From positions 62,001 through 126,000 of the forward strand of contig DAISVU010000003.1 of assembly GCA_036839975.1 (NCBI GenBank): 64,000 nucleotides of DNA, given 5' to 3'. This DNA is from RGIG7111 sp036839975. Its GTDB lineage: Bacteria; Bacillota; Clostridia; Peptostreptococcales; Anaerovoracaceae. Below, piece by piece: positions 33,222 to 42,131 of this stretch; the stretch's first letter is position 1, and each line of letters starts with the position of its first letter. Made by a program: the position numbers and the translations under genes. The notes beneath the pieces are model-generated. The model did not search any database and was not told the origin of the DNA. It saw only the letters and a program-made list of their open reading frames with translations.

Positions 33222-33400
33222 AGACCGGATTTACATAAGAGACATCGGCAGCAATTAAGTTCCGATCTCAAAGCAAAAATTTGGTTGTGTATACTGATAC
33301 AAACAATATAATATCCTTGAGGCTTTTAAAACTTATGTTTTATCGGCCAGTTATAGTATAATGAAATAAATAATATCAGGGTGATTTGCGGAGGAGGATT

Positions 33401-34495
33401 ATGAGCGATTATAAACGATGCAGGGAGTGTGGTTTGCCTGACAATATGCCGCGACTGAGACTGGATAAGAGTGGCGTATGTTCTCTGTGTAATAAAGAAA
33501 AAAAGAGAAAAAAACCGGAAGTATATAAGGGTGTGGAAGCACTTAAAGGAGAGATTGACCGACTGCTTTCCGTCTACCCGAAAGATAGGCGATATGACTG
33601 TATAGTCGGCTGCAGCGGAGGACGTGACAGCACGTATCTTCTTTATTGGGTAAAAAATGTTCTTGAACTTAATGTATTAGCTGTGACTATGACACATGAC
33701 TTTATGCCGGAACGTACTTTGGAAAACGTAAAGACTGTAACATCCACTCTGGGAATTGACACAAAGTATATAGAAAATAGAGATCTTAATGTTTGCGGCA
33801 GAAAGAGTGTACAGGCTTGGGCCAAAAAGCCTTCTCCTGAAATGCTGGTAACTTTTTGTACCGGATGTCGTTACGGACTGAGGAAAGCAATTCCCGGTGT
33901 TTGTCAGGATCTTGATGTTCCTCTGCTTTTTATGGGGAATACACGTCTGGAAAAGCTTACTTACCGCACGGACTTGTTGAGTAAAGATCCGGACCGTCCG
34001 TCGCACCAAAGCATGAAAAGAAACTATCCTAAAATATTGATGAAGCATCTTGCTTTTTTTAGCTCGCCCAGGAGTTTGTATGTCCAATATAAAGACTTTG
34101 CTTCCGTTAAAAAGGGGAAAGAAGAATGGCCTGTCATAATTAAGCCATTCTTTGATTATGTAGAATGGGAGGAAGACGTTGTGATCCCGACAATAAGAAG
34201 CTTAGGATGGGGTTATGATGAAAGCCTTAATGCCACATGGCGTTCCGACTGTTTTGTGAATCTTATTCGCCAGTACTACTATAAGCGTTTTCTAGGATTC
34301 AACGATTTAGATGTATATTACGCACGGCAGATTCGCAACGGTCTCATAACCTTTGAAGAGGCTGAAAATAGAATGAAAACAGAAGGCAACTATTCTGACG
34401 AGCTTATTGCCCGGATATTAAAGGATCATTACGATCTGGATTTTTATAAAATCGAATCAAAAATAAAAAAATATAACAGCAAAAGACATATATGA
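33401..34495 (+). CDS. N-acetyl sugar amidotransferase-like PP-loop enzyme
   Basis: A 364-residue enzyme. ATG 33,401 follows GGAGGAGG. The N terminus has two Cys pairs (CRECGLP and CSLCNK) that probably bind zinc. The PP-loop is CIVGCSGGRDST, then DFMPERTLENV and the later CTGCRYGLRK. Together these fit the WbpG/PseA-like N-acetyl sugar amidotransferases, which use ammonia and ATP to make an amidine on a surface sugar. The C terminus (YYYKRFLGFNDLDVYY, GNYSDELIARIL) is typical. No glycan cluster surrounds it, so its sugar substrate is unclear. A scrap of a second copy lies at 31,488. Confidence 0.8.
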   Translation: MSDYKRCRECGLPDNMPRLRLDKSGVCSLCNKEKKRKKPEVYKGVEALKGEIDRLLSVYPKDRRYDCIVGCSGGRDSTYLLYWVKNVLELNVLAVTMTHDFMPERTLENVKTVTSTLGIDTKYIENRDLNVCGRKSVQAWAKKPSPEMLVTFCTGCRYGLRKAIPGVCQDLDVPLLFMGNTRLEKLTYRTDLLSKDPDRPSHQSMKRNYPKILMKHLAFFSSPRSLYVQYKDFASVKKGKEEWPVIIKPFFDYVEWEEDVVIPTIRSLGWGYDESLNATWRSDCFVNLIRQYYYKRFLGFNDLDVYYARQIRNGLITFEEAENRMKTEGNYSDELIARILKDHYDLDFYKIESKIKKYNSKRHI

Positions 34496-34724
34496 TTTTT
34501 AGCATTATCAGCCTGACATCTTTGGCAAAATTAAAGATTTGACGATTCAGATATTTATCAATACTGGACTGACAAACGACTAATAAAAGAAAACAGCATT
34601 AAACAAGCCGGAGATTGCATCTGTTGTGGAAAAAAGTTATGATCAAAAAGTAATATGGAAATTTAATGAATGTTTATCCGGTTAAATATCGGCTGAAGTC
34701 AAGTGAACCAAATGAAAGGACAAT

Positions 34725-35360
34725 GTGAAAAATATGAAATATCAGAAAGAGACTCTGCTTTCTCCCGAAAGCTATGGTATTTATCTTAGCCGGTACAGCC
34801 CGGATCGTTTCGAAGCTCTGTGGGATATTATGGAATGCTCATTTCCTCCTGAAGAACTGTACCGCAGTGAACAGCTTTTGCAGCATATGGATCACCCTGT
34901 CTGTTCACCGGTCTTCATTCATCAGAAGGTTACGAAAGCGACAAATATTATTTCGGACAAGGCCATAGGTGCTTTGATCGCATGGGACTTTCCTGATTTT
35001 TATTTCGGTGAATACCTTGCTATACTTCCGGAAATGCGCAACCGCGGCAACGGTGAAGATTTAATGTATTTACTGCCTGACAGCCTGGAAAAACCGATTC
35101 TGTTTGAATGTGAGCCGCCCAAAACGGATATTGCGCGACGCCGCATCAATTTTTATCGTCGCTGTGGATATTTTGTTTATGACAGGGAGTACCTGATGCC
35201 GGCGCTGCACCCCGAAGATGCGCCTATACCGATGCATCTTATGGGGGGAGGAAAGAATCCTTTAAAAAATGAAAACCTGAAGGAAGCCGTTGATCTTTTA
35301 TATAAAAGCGTTTACCGTGATGTCATGCATTTTTCAGTAAATGATGATCTTATGCGTTAA
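34725..35360 (+). CDS. GNAT family N-acetyltransferase
   Basis: A 211-residue protein with an acetyltransferase fold. The acetyl-CoA loop is visible in YLAILPEMRNRGNGEDLM, followed by FECEPPKTDIARRRINFYRRCGY, both typical for GNAT enzymes. The start is GTG 34,725 (AAAGGA four bases upstream) or ATG 34,734. The acceptor is unknown; homologues with this RRINFYRRCGY block are small-molecule acetyltransferases. It lies at the border between accessory DNA and the core block. Confidence 0.75.
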   Translation: MKNMKYQKETLLSPESYGIYLSRYSPDRFEALWDIMECSFPPEELYRSEQLLQHMDHPVCSPVFIHQKVTKATNIISDKAIGALIAWDFPDFYFGEYLAILPEMRNRGNGEDLMYLLPDSLEKPILFECEPPKTDIARRRINFYRRCGYFVYDREYLMPALHPEDAPIPMHLMGGGKNPLKNENLKEAVDLLYKSVYRDVMHFSVNDDLMR

Positions 35361-35440
35361 ATACGGAGACTTGCCCCAATGATCATATCGACAGATGTTA
35401 AACGATAAAATGAACTAATAAAATAGAAAGGAAGGTATGT

Positions 35441-36907
35441 ATGAAAGTCGCATTCCATACATTAGGATGCAAAGTCAATCAATATGAATCTGAGATGCTT
35501 TCTGAAAAATTCAGGAGCCGCGGATATGAAATAGTCGGGGAAGAAGATGCGGCTGATATTTATGTAGTCAATACATGTACTGTAACTGCACTGGCGGATA
35601 GAAAATCGCGGCAGTATATACGTAGGATGAAGAAAAAGAACCCTGAAAGTATCGTCGCAGTAATCGGCTGCTATGTACAGGTGAATCCTGAAAACGTCTG
35701 CGCGATAGAAGGCGTAAATATCTTGGCCGGAACAAATGAGAAGGCATATATAGTTGAACATATCGAAGCATATATTGAAAAAATGAGAGATGTGAGTTTA
35801 TCTGCAAATGCAAAGACCTGTGTGGAGTCTTCTTGCAGTGAAGCGGATGCCCGGAAAAAATATAGAGGCTTTAAAGCTGCATATATCAAAAAATATGAGG
35901 AATTAACAGAATATGAATCAATTGGACTTGTAACAGATGCCTCAGAGCGGACACGTGCGTATGTCAAGATAGAAGAAGGCTGCAACCGCTTCTGCACATA
36001 CTGCATTATCCCTTATGTGAGGGGAGCGGTGAGAAGCAGACCGGAGAAAGATATAATTCGTGAGGCTGAGGTCTTTATTGCAAAGGGCCGAAAGGAGATT
36101 GTTCTAACCGGCATAAACACTGCGCTTTACGGTTCGGAGACCGATGGTAAATTAAGACTTGATGAATTACTTTCAAAGCTGGATGATCTTAAGGGTGATT
36201 TTAGAATAAGATTGAGCTCGCTTGAACCTACGGTAGTAGATGCCGAGTATGTTACAAAACTGTTCAAATTTAATAAACTGTGTCATCATCTTCATCTATC
36301 ATTGCAGAGCGGAAGTGATGCGATTTTGAAATCGATGGGCAGAAGGTATGACAGAAGAGATTACTTTGATATCGTAAATGTTTTAAAGAACTTTGATCCT
36401 AATTACGGAATCACAACCGATATAATAGCAGGCTTTCCGGGTGAAACGGATGCTGATGCTGCAGACAGCATAGATATGATAGAAAAAGTGAATTTTTGCA
36501 GAGTGCACCCGTTCAAGTTTTCAATAAGACCCGGTACTGTGGCTTCGAAGATGGAAAAGCAGATACCGTCACCCGTCAAAAAGAAACGTGTAAATATGCT
36601 TCTGAAAGCCGGTGAAAGATCAGCACAAAAATTTTTTGAAGCAAATGTCGGCAGCGTAAGGACAGTGCTTATAGAAGAATATGTTGAGGACAAAAAGTGT
36701 TTTACGGGATATACTGATAATTACATAAAAGTCTACATTCCCGGCGAAAGCCGTTCGATTGATATGAATACAGGAAATAAGCATAAGTCAAATATCGGAA
36801 ATTCTGCAGATAAAAATGCTGAGCATTCGAGAATGATAAGTAAAAACCGCTTTTATGACGTAAGTCTTGTACGACCTTTTGAAGATGGTATGCTGGGTGA
36901 AGTATAA
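35441..36907 (+). CDS. mtaB: tRNA t6A37 methylthiotransferase MtaB
   Basis: A 488-residue radical SAM enzyme that turns t6A37 of tRNA into ms2t6A. It begins MKVAFHTLGCKVNQYESE, the MtaB variety of the UPF0004 domain, with cluster cysteines at Cys10, in NTCTVT and in GCYVQVNP. The radical SAM motif is CNRFCTYCIIPYVRG. The TRAM domain lies near residues 405-475 and contains an extra polar insert. AGGAAGG precedes ATG 35,441. In Clostridia mtaB often lies in the same stretch as HIT, rpsU and yqeY, as here. Confidence 0.93.
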   Translation: MKVAFHTLGCKVNQYESEMLSEKFRSRGYEIVGEEDAADIYVVNTCTVTALADRKSRQYIRRMKKKNPESIVAVIGCYVQVNPENVCAIEGVNILAGTNEKAYIVEHIEAYIEKMRDVSLSANAKTCVESSCSEADARKKYRGFKAAYIKKYEELTEYESIGLVTDASERTRAYVKIEEGCNRFCTYCIIPYVRGAVRSRPEKDIIREAEVFIAKGRKEIVLTGINTALYGSETDGKLRLDELLSKLDDLKGDFRIRLSSLEPTVVDAEYVTKLFKFNKLCHHLHLSLQSGSDAILKSMGRRYDRRDYFDIVNVLKNFDPNYGITTDIIAGFPGETDADAADSIDMIEKVNFCRVHPFKFSIRPGTVASKMEKQIPSPVKKKRVNMLLKAGERSAQKFFEANVGSVRTVLIEEYVEDKKCFTGYTDNYIKVYIPGESRSIDMNTGNKHKSNIGNSADKNAEHSRMISKNRFYDVSLVRPFEDGMLGEV

Positions 36908-36977
36908 AAATGTGAACAAAATGCCGGTTTTATTTTTGCACCGTGCATTGTAATAAAATATTAAGGGAGGTAGAAAG

Positions 36978-37334
36978 ATGTCAGATTGTATATTTTGCAA
37001 GATAGTGGAAAAGGAAATAGCAGGAAATATTGCATATGAAGATGATAGGATATTGGCTTTTCACGATATGGATCCTCAGGGACCGGTCCATGTGCTTATA
37101 GTACCCAAAAAGCATATAACATCGCCGGATGATCTTTCCGATGATGATCAGTCACTTGCAGGATATATTTTGTGCAAGGTAAAGGATATAGCTAAGGATC
37201 TTGGGCTAAATAACGGCTACAGGCTTGTAGTGAACTGCGGTGAAGACGGTTTTCAAACTGTCAAGCATCTGCATTTTCATCTTATAGGCGGAAAGAAGAT
37301 GGGCTGGCCGCCTTATGTTGATGTGACAAAGTAA
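36978..37334 (+). CDS. HIT family nucleotide-binding protein (HinT-like)
   Basis: A 118-residue histidine triad protein: CIFCKIVEKEIAGNIAYEDD at the start, VPKKHITSPDDL in the middle and the active-site triad HLHFHLIGG near the end. Such proteins hydrolyse adenosine phosphoramidates. It has the normal family length, including the C-terminal WPP tail. TTAAGGGAGG precedes ATG 36,978. It sits 70 bases after mtaB. Confidence 0.93.
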   Translation: MSDCIFCKIVEKEIAGNIAYEDDRILAFHDMDPQGPVHVLIVPKKHITSPDDLSDDDQSLAGYILCKVKDIAKDLGLNNGYRLVVNCGEDGFQTVKHLHFHLIGGKKMGWPPYVDVTK

Positions 37335-37379
37335 TATTACCGGAATTATATATATTTAATACAATCAATCAAAAATTCC

Positions 37380-37408
37380 TTGCGATGTCATGATTACAAT
37401 AGTATAAT
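37380..37408 (+). promoter_or_regulatory. Sigma-A promoter of rpsU
   Basis: TTGCGA (37,380-37,385) and TATAAT (37,403-37,408) are separated by 17 bases. Transcription would start about 65 bases ahead of rpsU, leaving a leader with a possible hairpin (GGGCACGGG pairing with CCGTCTGCC). Confidence 0.75.
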
Positions 37409-37481
37409 ACATGTGTTAAGGGCACGGGTCATATTTCCGTCTGCCTGAAACAAACACATGGCGACGGGAGGTGAAACGAAT

Positions 37482-37661
37482 ATGGCACAGGTGGTCTTAA
37501 GAGAAGGTGAAAGCTTAGAAAGTGCTCTGAAAAGATTCAAGAGATCATGCACAAGAGACGGTGTCATGAGTGAGCTCAGGAAAAGAGAGCATTATGAAAA
37601 GCCAAGTGTTAAGAGAAAAAAGAAATCTGAAGCTGCAAGAAAAAAGGCTAGAAAATATTAA
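37482..37661 (+). CDS. rpsU: Small ribosomal subunit protein S21
   Basis: A 59-residue basic protein: VVLREGESLESALKRFKR at the start, then REHYEKPSVKRKKKSEAARK. This is a standard S21. ATG 37,482 follows GGGAGGTG; a longer upstream reading (37,458) would lie within the leader. S21 is part of the small ribosomal subunit platform. Its neighbour yqeY follows 39 bases later, the usual order in Firmicutes. Confidence 0.95.
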   Translation: MAQVVLREGESLESALKRFKRSCTRDGVMSELRKREHYEKPSVKRKKKSEAARKKARKY

Positions 37662-37700
37662 CAGACAAAAGCAGCAGATAACAGGTCAGAGGTGAGCACA

Positions 37701-38147
37701 GTGACTTTAAAAGAAAGATTGATGGCAGATTTTAAAGATGCCATGAAAAATAAAGATGAAGTCAGAAAAAACACCATCAATTTAGCTCGTGCGGCGATAA
37801 AGCAGTATGAAGTCGACAAAAGAGAAGAACTTGATGAACAGGGTGTCATTGAGATACTTGCAAAACAGGTAAAGATGAGACGCGATGCGCTTGACGACTT
37901 CAAGGCGGCAGGCAGAACAGATATTCTGGATGAGTATAGCAGAGAGATCGATGTCCTGTCTGAATATCTGCCTGAACAGCTAAGTGAAGAAGAAATTCAG
38001 AAAATAGTTGAAGAAGCGGCTGCACAGCTCGGTATTACCGGGGGCAAAAAAAATATAGGCAAGATGATGGGTGCTGTAATGCCAAAAGTAAAAAGTATTG
38101 CAGATGGCAAAGCTGCAAGGCAGGTCATTGAGCGATTTCTCGGCTAA
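37701..38147 (+). CDS. yqeY: GatB/YqeY domain protein
   Basis: A 148-residue protein matching YqeY: LKERLMADFKDAMKNKDEVRKNTINL, LDEQGVIEILAKQVKMRRDA, and the C-terminal tail domain shared with GatB (GKMMGAVMPKVKSIADGK). GTG 37,701 is chosen because AGAGGTGA lies five bases upstream; GTG 37,692 is an alternative. It may have a role in tRNA-dependent amidation or tRNA binding, but this is not proven for the family. A terminator follows. Confidence 0.9.
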   Translation: MTLKERLMADFKDAMKNKDEVRKNTINLARAAIKQYEVDKREELDEQGVIEILAKQVKMRRDALDDFKAAGRTDILDEYSREIDVLSEYLPEQLSEEEIQKIVEEAAAQLGITGGKKNIGKMMGAVMPKVKSIADGKAARQVIERFLG

Positions 38148-38161
38148 ACACAGGTAACTGG

Positions 38162-38187
38162 AGGCTGTCACAATGACAGCCTTTTTT
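38162..38187 (+). terminator. Terminator after yqeY
   Basis: A perfect 9-bp stem AGGCTGTCA / TGACAGCCT with loop CAA and a T6 run. It overlaps an ATG (38,173) that would otherwise look like the start of phoH. Confidence 0.85.
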
Positions 38188-38217
38188 GTTAGATCAAGAA
38201 AAAAGAGGAAAATATAT

Positions 38218-39222
38218 TTGGATAACACGTATTTATATGGGGACGGGAACAGAGAAATATTTTTGAGTGAGGATATAGACAGAGTTGAGCTTTTCGGAAA
38301 TCTCGATACAAACCTCAGGCTTATTGAAGATGAATTCAATGTAAGGATTGTTCAGAGAGATAATACGCTTACAATCATTGGAGATAAGACAAATAAGGCT
38401 GCAGAAGTGATATACGAACTTATAAATGTTTTGAAATCAGGTGAAAAGCTCAGCAATCAGAAGGTGGCCTATATTATTTCGCTAAAAGAAGATGGGGTCT
38501 CTTATCATAAAAGTGCTGTAAATAAGGATATCATATGCTTTACACATGAAGGAAAACCTTTAAAGCCCAAGACTGTCGGACAGCAGAAGTATGTAAACAG
38601 CATAAGGAAAAAAGACATAGTGTTTGGCATCGGGCCTGCAGGAACGGGTAAAACTTACATAGCTGTTTCTATGGCGGTCAATGCTTTTAAAAATAAGGAT
38701 GTACAGAAAATAATACTTGCCAGGCCGGCGGTAGAAGCAGGTGAAAGTCTCGGCTTTCTTCCTGGAGATCTTCAGGAGAAGGTGGATCCTTATCTCAGGC
38801 CGCTTTACGACGCCCTCTATGATATAATTGGGCGGGAAAGAACTATGAGGTTAAAAGAAAAGGAAACTATTGAAATTGTTCCGCTCGCGTATATGAGAGG
38901 TCGTACGCTTGACAACGCGTTTGTCATTTTGGATGAGGCACAAAACACGACGAAAGAACAGATGAAAATGTTTATTACAAGGATGGGATTCGGCTCAAAG
39001 ATGGTAATCACCGGTGATGTGACTCAGATAGATCTTCCGCGGGGGAAAAAGTCCGGGCTGCTTGAGGCTGAAAAAATATTGAAGTATGAAAAGGGCATAG
39101 ATTTCTGTTATCTTAAGGATATGGATGTTGTGAGACATGAGCTTGTAAAAAAGATAATAGCAGCTTATGAAAAGTATTACAGAAATAAACCGGAGCATAT
39201 TGAAACGGAATATTATCGGTAG
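38218..39222 (+). CDS. phoH: PhoH-like ATPase (YbeZ type)
   Basis: About 334 residues from TTG 38,218, which has an AAGAGGAA site; the in-frame ATG 38,173 lies inside a terminator stem and is unlikely. An N-terminal KH-like region (VELFGNLDTNLRLIEDEF) precedes the PhoH ATPase: Walker A GPAGTGKTYIA, LARPAVEAGESLGFLPGDL, Walker B FVILDEAQN, and TGDVTQIDLP. YbeZ/PhoH works with the endonuclease YbeY in rRNA maturation and ribosome quality control, and ybeY is the next gene. Confidence 0.93.
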   Translation: MDNTYLYGDGNREIFLSEDIDRVELFGNLDTNLRLIEDEFNVRIVQRDNTLTIIGDKTNKAAEVIYELINVLKSGEKLSNQKVAYIISLKEDGVSYHKSAVNKDIICFTHEGKPLKPKTVGQQKYVNSIRKKDIVFGIGPAGTGKTYIAVSMAVNAFKNKDVQKIILARPAVEAGESLGFLPGDLQEKVDPYLRPLYDALYDIIGRERTMRLKEKETIEIVPLAYMRGRTLDNAFVILDEAQNTTKEQMKMFITRMGFGSKMVITGDVTQIDLPRGKKSGLLEAEKILKYEKGIDFCYLKDMDVVRHELVKKIIAAYEKYYRNKPEHIETEYYR

Positions 39223-39323
39223 AGGGAAATCTGAAATATTTTATTACAGTCAATCGTATATGTTAAGGATGTTTTCTTTAAAGAGTATGCTGATATCAAG
39301 AATCAGAACAGAATGGAGTATCT

Positions 39324-39776
39324 ATGTATATAGTATATAAAAGAGACGGTGCACCTTCAGAACATCTGATTATAAAGATGAAAGAGGCCGCAAAACTGTG
39401 TCTTGAAAGAGCGGGGATAAGATATCAAAACACTGAGATAAGCCTCACTTTTACAGATCCGGAACAGATACAGAGCATCAATAAAGAATACCGTAATATA
39501 GATTCTGTAACCGACGTTCTCTCTTTTCCGCAGTATGAGGATATAAGCGTTGCAAACAATGATGAAAACATATTTTTAGGAGATGTTGTGATCTGTAGAC
39601 AGCAGGCGGCTGCACAGGCGGAAGAGTACGGACATTCAGAGGAAAGAGAGCTTGTTTATCTTTTTGTTCATAGTATGTTTCATCTTCTCGGTTATGATCA
39701 TATGGAGGAAGCAGAAAAGGTCGCGATGCGTGCGGCGGAAGAAGACATTATGAAGAAGATCGGTCTTTCCAGATGA
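39324..39776 (+). CDS. ybeY: rRNA maturation endoribonuclease YbeY
   Basis: A 150-residue metalloendonuclease. The zinc motif HSMFHLLGYDH is intact, and the preceding strand shows EISLTFTDPEQIQSINKEYR and TDVLSFPQ, all typical of YbeY. It acts in 16S rRNA 3' end processing and ribosome quality control. ATG 39,324 is preceded by a weak GGAG site. It belongs to the phoH-ybeY-cdd-era-recO series common in Firmicutes; a diacylglycerol kinase gene often found in between is absent. Confidence 0.93.
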   Translation: MYIVYKRDGAPSEHLIIKMKEAAKLCLERAGIRYQNTEISLTFTDPEQIQSINKEYRNIDSVTDVLSFPQYEDISVANNDENIFLGDVVICRQQAAAQAEEYGHSEERELVYLFVHSMFHLLGYDHMEEAEKVAMRAAEEDIMKKIGLSR

Positions 39777-39811
39777 GAGCCGGTATTCAGGGTTATATTT
39801 GGTGAAAAATC

Positions 39812-40207
39812 ATGGACAATAAAGAACTGTTTGAAAAAGCGATAGAGGCAAGAGATAAGGCGTATGCGCCATATTCTAAATTCAGGGTTGGCGCTGCTGT
39901 TCTGACCGGATCGGGCAATGTATATACGGGCGTGAATATTGAGAACTCAGTGTATCCAGCCGGAACATGTGCCGAGAGGACAGCATGTTCAAATGCCGTA
40001 TCGGCCGGCGAGAAGGATTTTAAAGCTGTTGCTATAGCAGGGGCAGGCGAAGGAAAAGAGTTAAAGCCATGCTGGCCATGCGGTATATGCAGACAGTTCA
40101 TGTATGAATTTTCACCCGAAATAAAAGTTATTACCGGTACAGACGTTGATTCTCTCAAAATAAAAAAGCTGACTGAACTTATTCCTGAAAGCTTCAGTCT
40201 TTATTAA
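39812..40207 (+). CDS. cdd: Cytidine deaminase
   Basis: A 131-residue enzyme of the small tetrameric type. Active-site motifs: YAPYSKFRVGAAVLT, ENSVYPAGTCAERTA (catalytic Glu and first zinc Cys) and PCWPCGICRQ (two more zinc Cys). It deaminates cytidine and deoxycytidine for pyrimidine salvage. It sits between ybeY and era, a usual place in Firmicutes, 36 bases after ybeY. Confidence 0.95.
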   Translation: MDNKELFEKAIEARDKAYAPYSKFRVGAAVLTGSGNVYTGVNIENSVYPAGTCAERTACSNAVSAGEKDFKAVAIAGAGEGKELKPCWPCGICRQFMYEFSPEIKVITGTDVDSLKIKKLTELIPESFSLY

Positions 40208-40343
40208 ACGTAATACTGATGTAACAACTCAAGCCGCAATAATAATCATATTATTTAAAATCATACGGGACATACGATATGTGTGTTATGATGCGATTCA
40301 TAAAAACAGCAGCAGTGTAAAAGTATCTGAATACGGAGGAAGT

Positions 40344-41237
40344 ATGAGATCGGGATTTGTAGGTATCGCAGGTCGCCCCAATGTCGGTAAATCGATGCTT
40401 TTGAACACAATCATCGGTGAGAAAATAGCGATCACAACGAGCAAGCCGCAAACGACAAGAAACAGAATACGAGGCATATATAATGAAAACCGGGAAGGAG
40501 AAGAGCCTTTTCAAATAGTTTTTGTCGATACACCCGGTATACATAAGCCTAAAAACAGACTTGGCGGATATATGACAGATGCGGCCGTGAATACGTTCAA
40601 GGAAGTGGATCTTGTGATATTTATAACAGATGGCGGACTCGATGATGGGCCGGGTGACAGATACATAATAGAAATGCTGAAAAAGATAAACACGCCAAAG
40701 ATACTGGTTATAAATAAAATAGATGCAATGTTGCCTGATAAATTCAGAAAAATATATGAAGAATATGAGGCCTTGGGTGAATTTGACAGAGTGCTGGGGA
40801 TATCTGCAGCGGAAAACATTCACGTAGAGGAGCTTATAGAAGAAACGAAAAAATATATTCCTGCAGGACCTGTATATTTTCCGGACGACATGTTCACAGA
40901 TGACCCTGAACGGTTTGTGGTGAGTGAGATAATCAGGGAAAAAATACTTCTTTATATGGATAAAGAAGTGCCACATGGTGTAGCGGTCGAGATTGAAAGT
41001 TTTATCGAAGAAGAAAATATAACACGGATAAGTGCAGTTATATATTGTGAAAAAAAATCACATAAGGGTATGCTCATAGGCAAGGCTGGAAGAAAACTTA
41101 AAGGTATCGGAAAGAGTGCACGTAAAGAAATCGAAAAACTTCTTGGGGTCAGGGTATTTTTGGATCTTTGGGTAAAAGTAAAGGAAAACTGGCGAGACAG
41201 CGAGAAAGCGCTGAGTGATTTTGGATACAAGGATTAG
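40344..41237 (+). CDS. era: GTPase Era
   Basis: A 297-residue GTPase. ATG 40,344 follows ACGGAGGA; a longer upstream frame has no ribosome site. G motifs: G1 GRPNVGKS, G2 TTRNRIRGI, G3 VDTPGIH, G4 NKID. A KH RNA-binding domain ends the protein (EREKILLY-like start, then GMLIGKAGRKLKGIGKSARKEI split by the family pattern). Era binds 16S rRNA near its 3' end and takes part in small subunit assembly, which fits its neighbours ybeY and phoH. Confidence 0.96.
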   Translation: MRSGFVGIAGRPNVGKSMLLNTIIGEKIAITTSKPQTTRNRIRGIYNENREGEEPFQIVFVDTPGIHKPKNRLGGYMTDAAVNTFKEVDLVIFITDGGLDDGPGDRYIIEMLKKINTPKILVINKIDAMLPDKFRKIYEEYEALGEFDRVLGISAAENIHVEELIEETKKYIPAGPVYFPDDMFTDDPERFVVSEIIREKILLYMDKEVPHGVAVEIESFIEEENITRISAVIYCEKKSHKGMLIGKAGRKLKGIGKSARKEIEKLLGVRVFLDLWVKVKENWRDSEKALSDFGYKD

Positions 41238-41308
41238 ATATTTCAGAAGGCTCTGACGCAAATGCGGATCGCGGGCACACAGATGCGGGACTGATTATAA
41301 GGAGCAAC

Positions 41309-42094
41309 ATGTACACTGATACGGAGGGGATTATATTAAAACAGATAAACACTGTTAACGGAAGACGTATGCTGCGCCTTTTTTCGCGCAAGTTCGGAAA
41401 GATCAGCGCCGGTACGGGCATCAGCGAAAAAAGCAGGAGCAAAGCGGGACTTGCTATGCGGCCATTCACGTATGGAATGTATGAACTTTACAAAGGACGT
41501 GGCACATATAATATTAACAGTGCAGAAACGATAAGGAGTTATTACGGTATTGGAAACAGCGTGGATAAATATATGAATGCATCGTTCGTGCTTGAACTCT
41601 TAGACAGGATAACTGTTGAAGATCATTCTTCCCCGCAGCTTTTCAATCTGACGCTCGCATTTCTGTCCGCGATAGAAAACCGTAAGAAAGCGTTTGGAAC
41701 TCTTGTGATTGCATATGAACTCAAGATGCTTAAGCTTCTGGGGCTTGAACCTCAGCTGTATAACTGTACTGTTTGCGGGAAAGACCTGTCTGATATGACC
41801 GAAAGAAAGACAACCGGAAAAGAGTTGTTTTTCAATATAAAAGAAGGCGGTCTTGTATGCAGAAAATGTACATTGGCATTCAATGATGAAACTAGGGCAC
41901 AGTTGATTTATTCACTGAATACTGGTATAGTTAATATATTGAAATACTTTTTAAACAATCCGATAAAAAGCGTGGAAAAATTAGGCCTTGACGAGCTGAT
42001 GTTTCAAGAGATACAGATGCTTGTAAAGGCTTATATGGACTATCATTTAGATATCGGGAAACTCAAAAGTGAGGATTTTATAGGCGATAGCTGA
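41309..42094 (+). CDS. recO: DNA repair protein RecO
   Basis: A 261-residue protein: the N-terminal OB fold (TEGIILKQINTVNGRRMLRLFSR), a helical middle, and a zinc-binding part with CTVCGKDL and VCRKCT. RecO helps RecR load RecA at SSB-coated gaps in the RecFOR pathway. It follows era by 71 bases, the standard order. The linker GTGISEKSRSKAGL replaces the usual KGARRPKS-type loop but keeps the basic character. Confidence 0.92.
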   Translation: MYTDTEGIILKQINTVNGRRMLRLFSRKFGKISAGTGISEKSRSKAGLAMRPFTYGMYELYKGRGTYNINSAETIRSYYGIGNSVDKYMNASFVLELLDRITVEDHSSPQLFNLTLAFLSAIENRKKAFGTLVIAYELKMLKLLGLEPQLYNCTVCGKDLSDMTERKTTGKELFFNIKEGGLVCRKCTLAFNDETRAQLIYSLNTGIVNILKYFLNNPIKSVEKLGLDELMFQEIQMLVKAYMDYHLDIGKLKSEDFIGDS

Positions 42095-42131
42095 CAATAT
42101 CATAAAATTACAAAAGACAGGAGGTATGTAG

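Noticed and set aside
34530..34645. Short frame ending in a CICCGKKL-like segment between two genes
   Set aside because: About 35 codons without a start; may be debris of a metal-binding protein but cannot be assigned.
38173..38217. ATG 38,173 as start of phoH
   Set aside because: It lies within the right arm of a perfect terminator stem; TTG 38,218 has a proper ribosome site.
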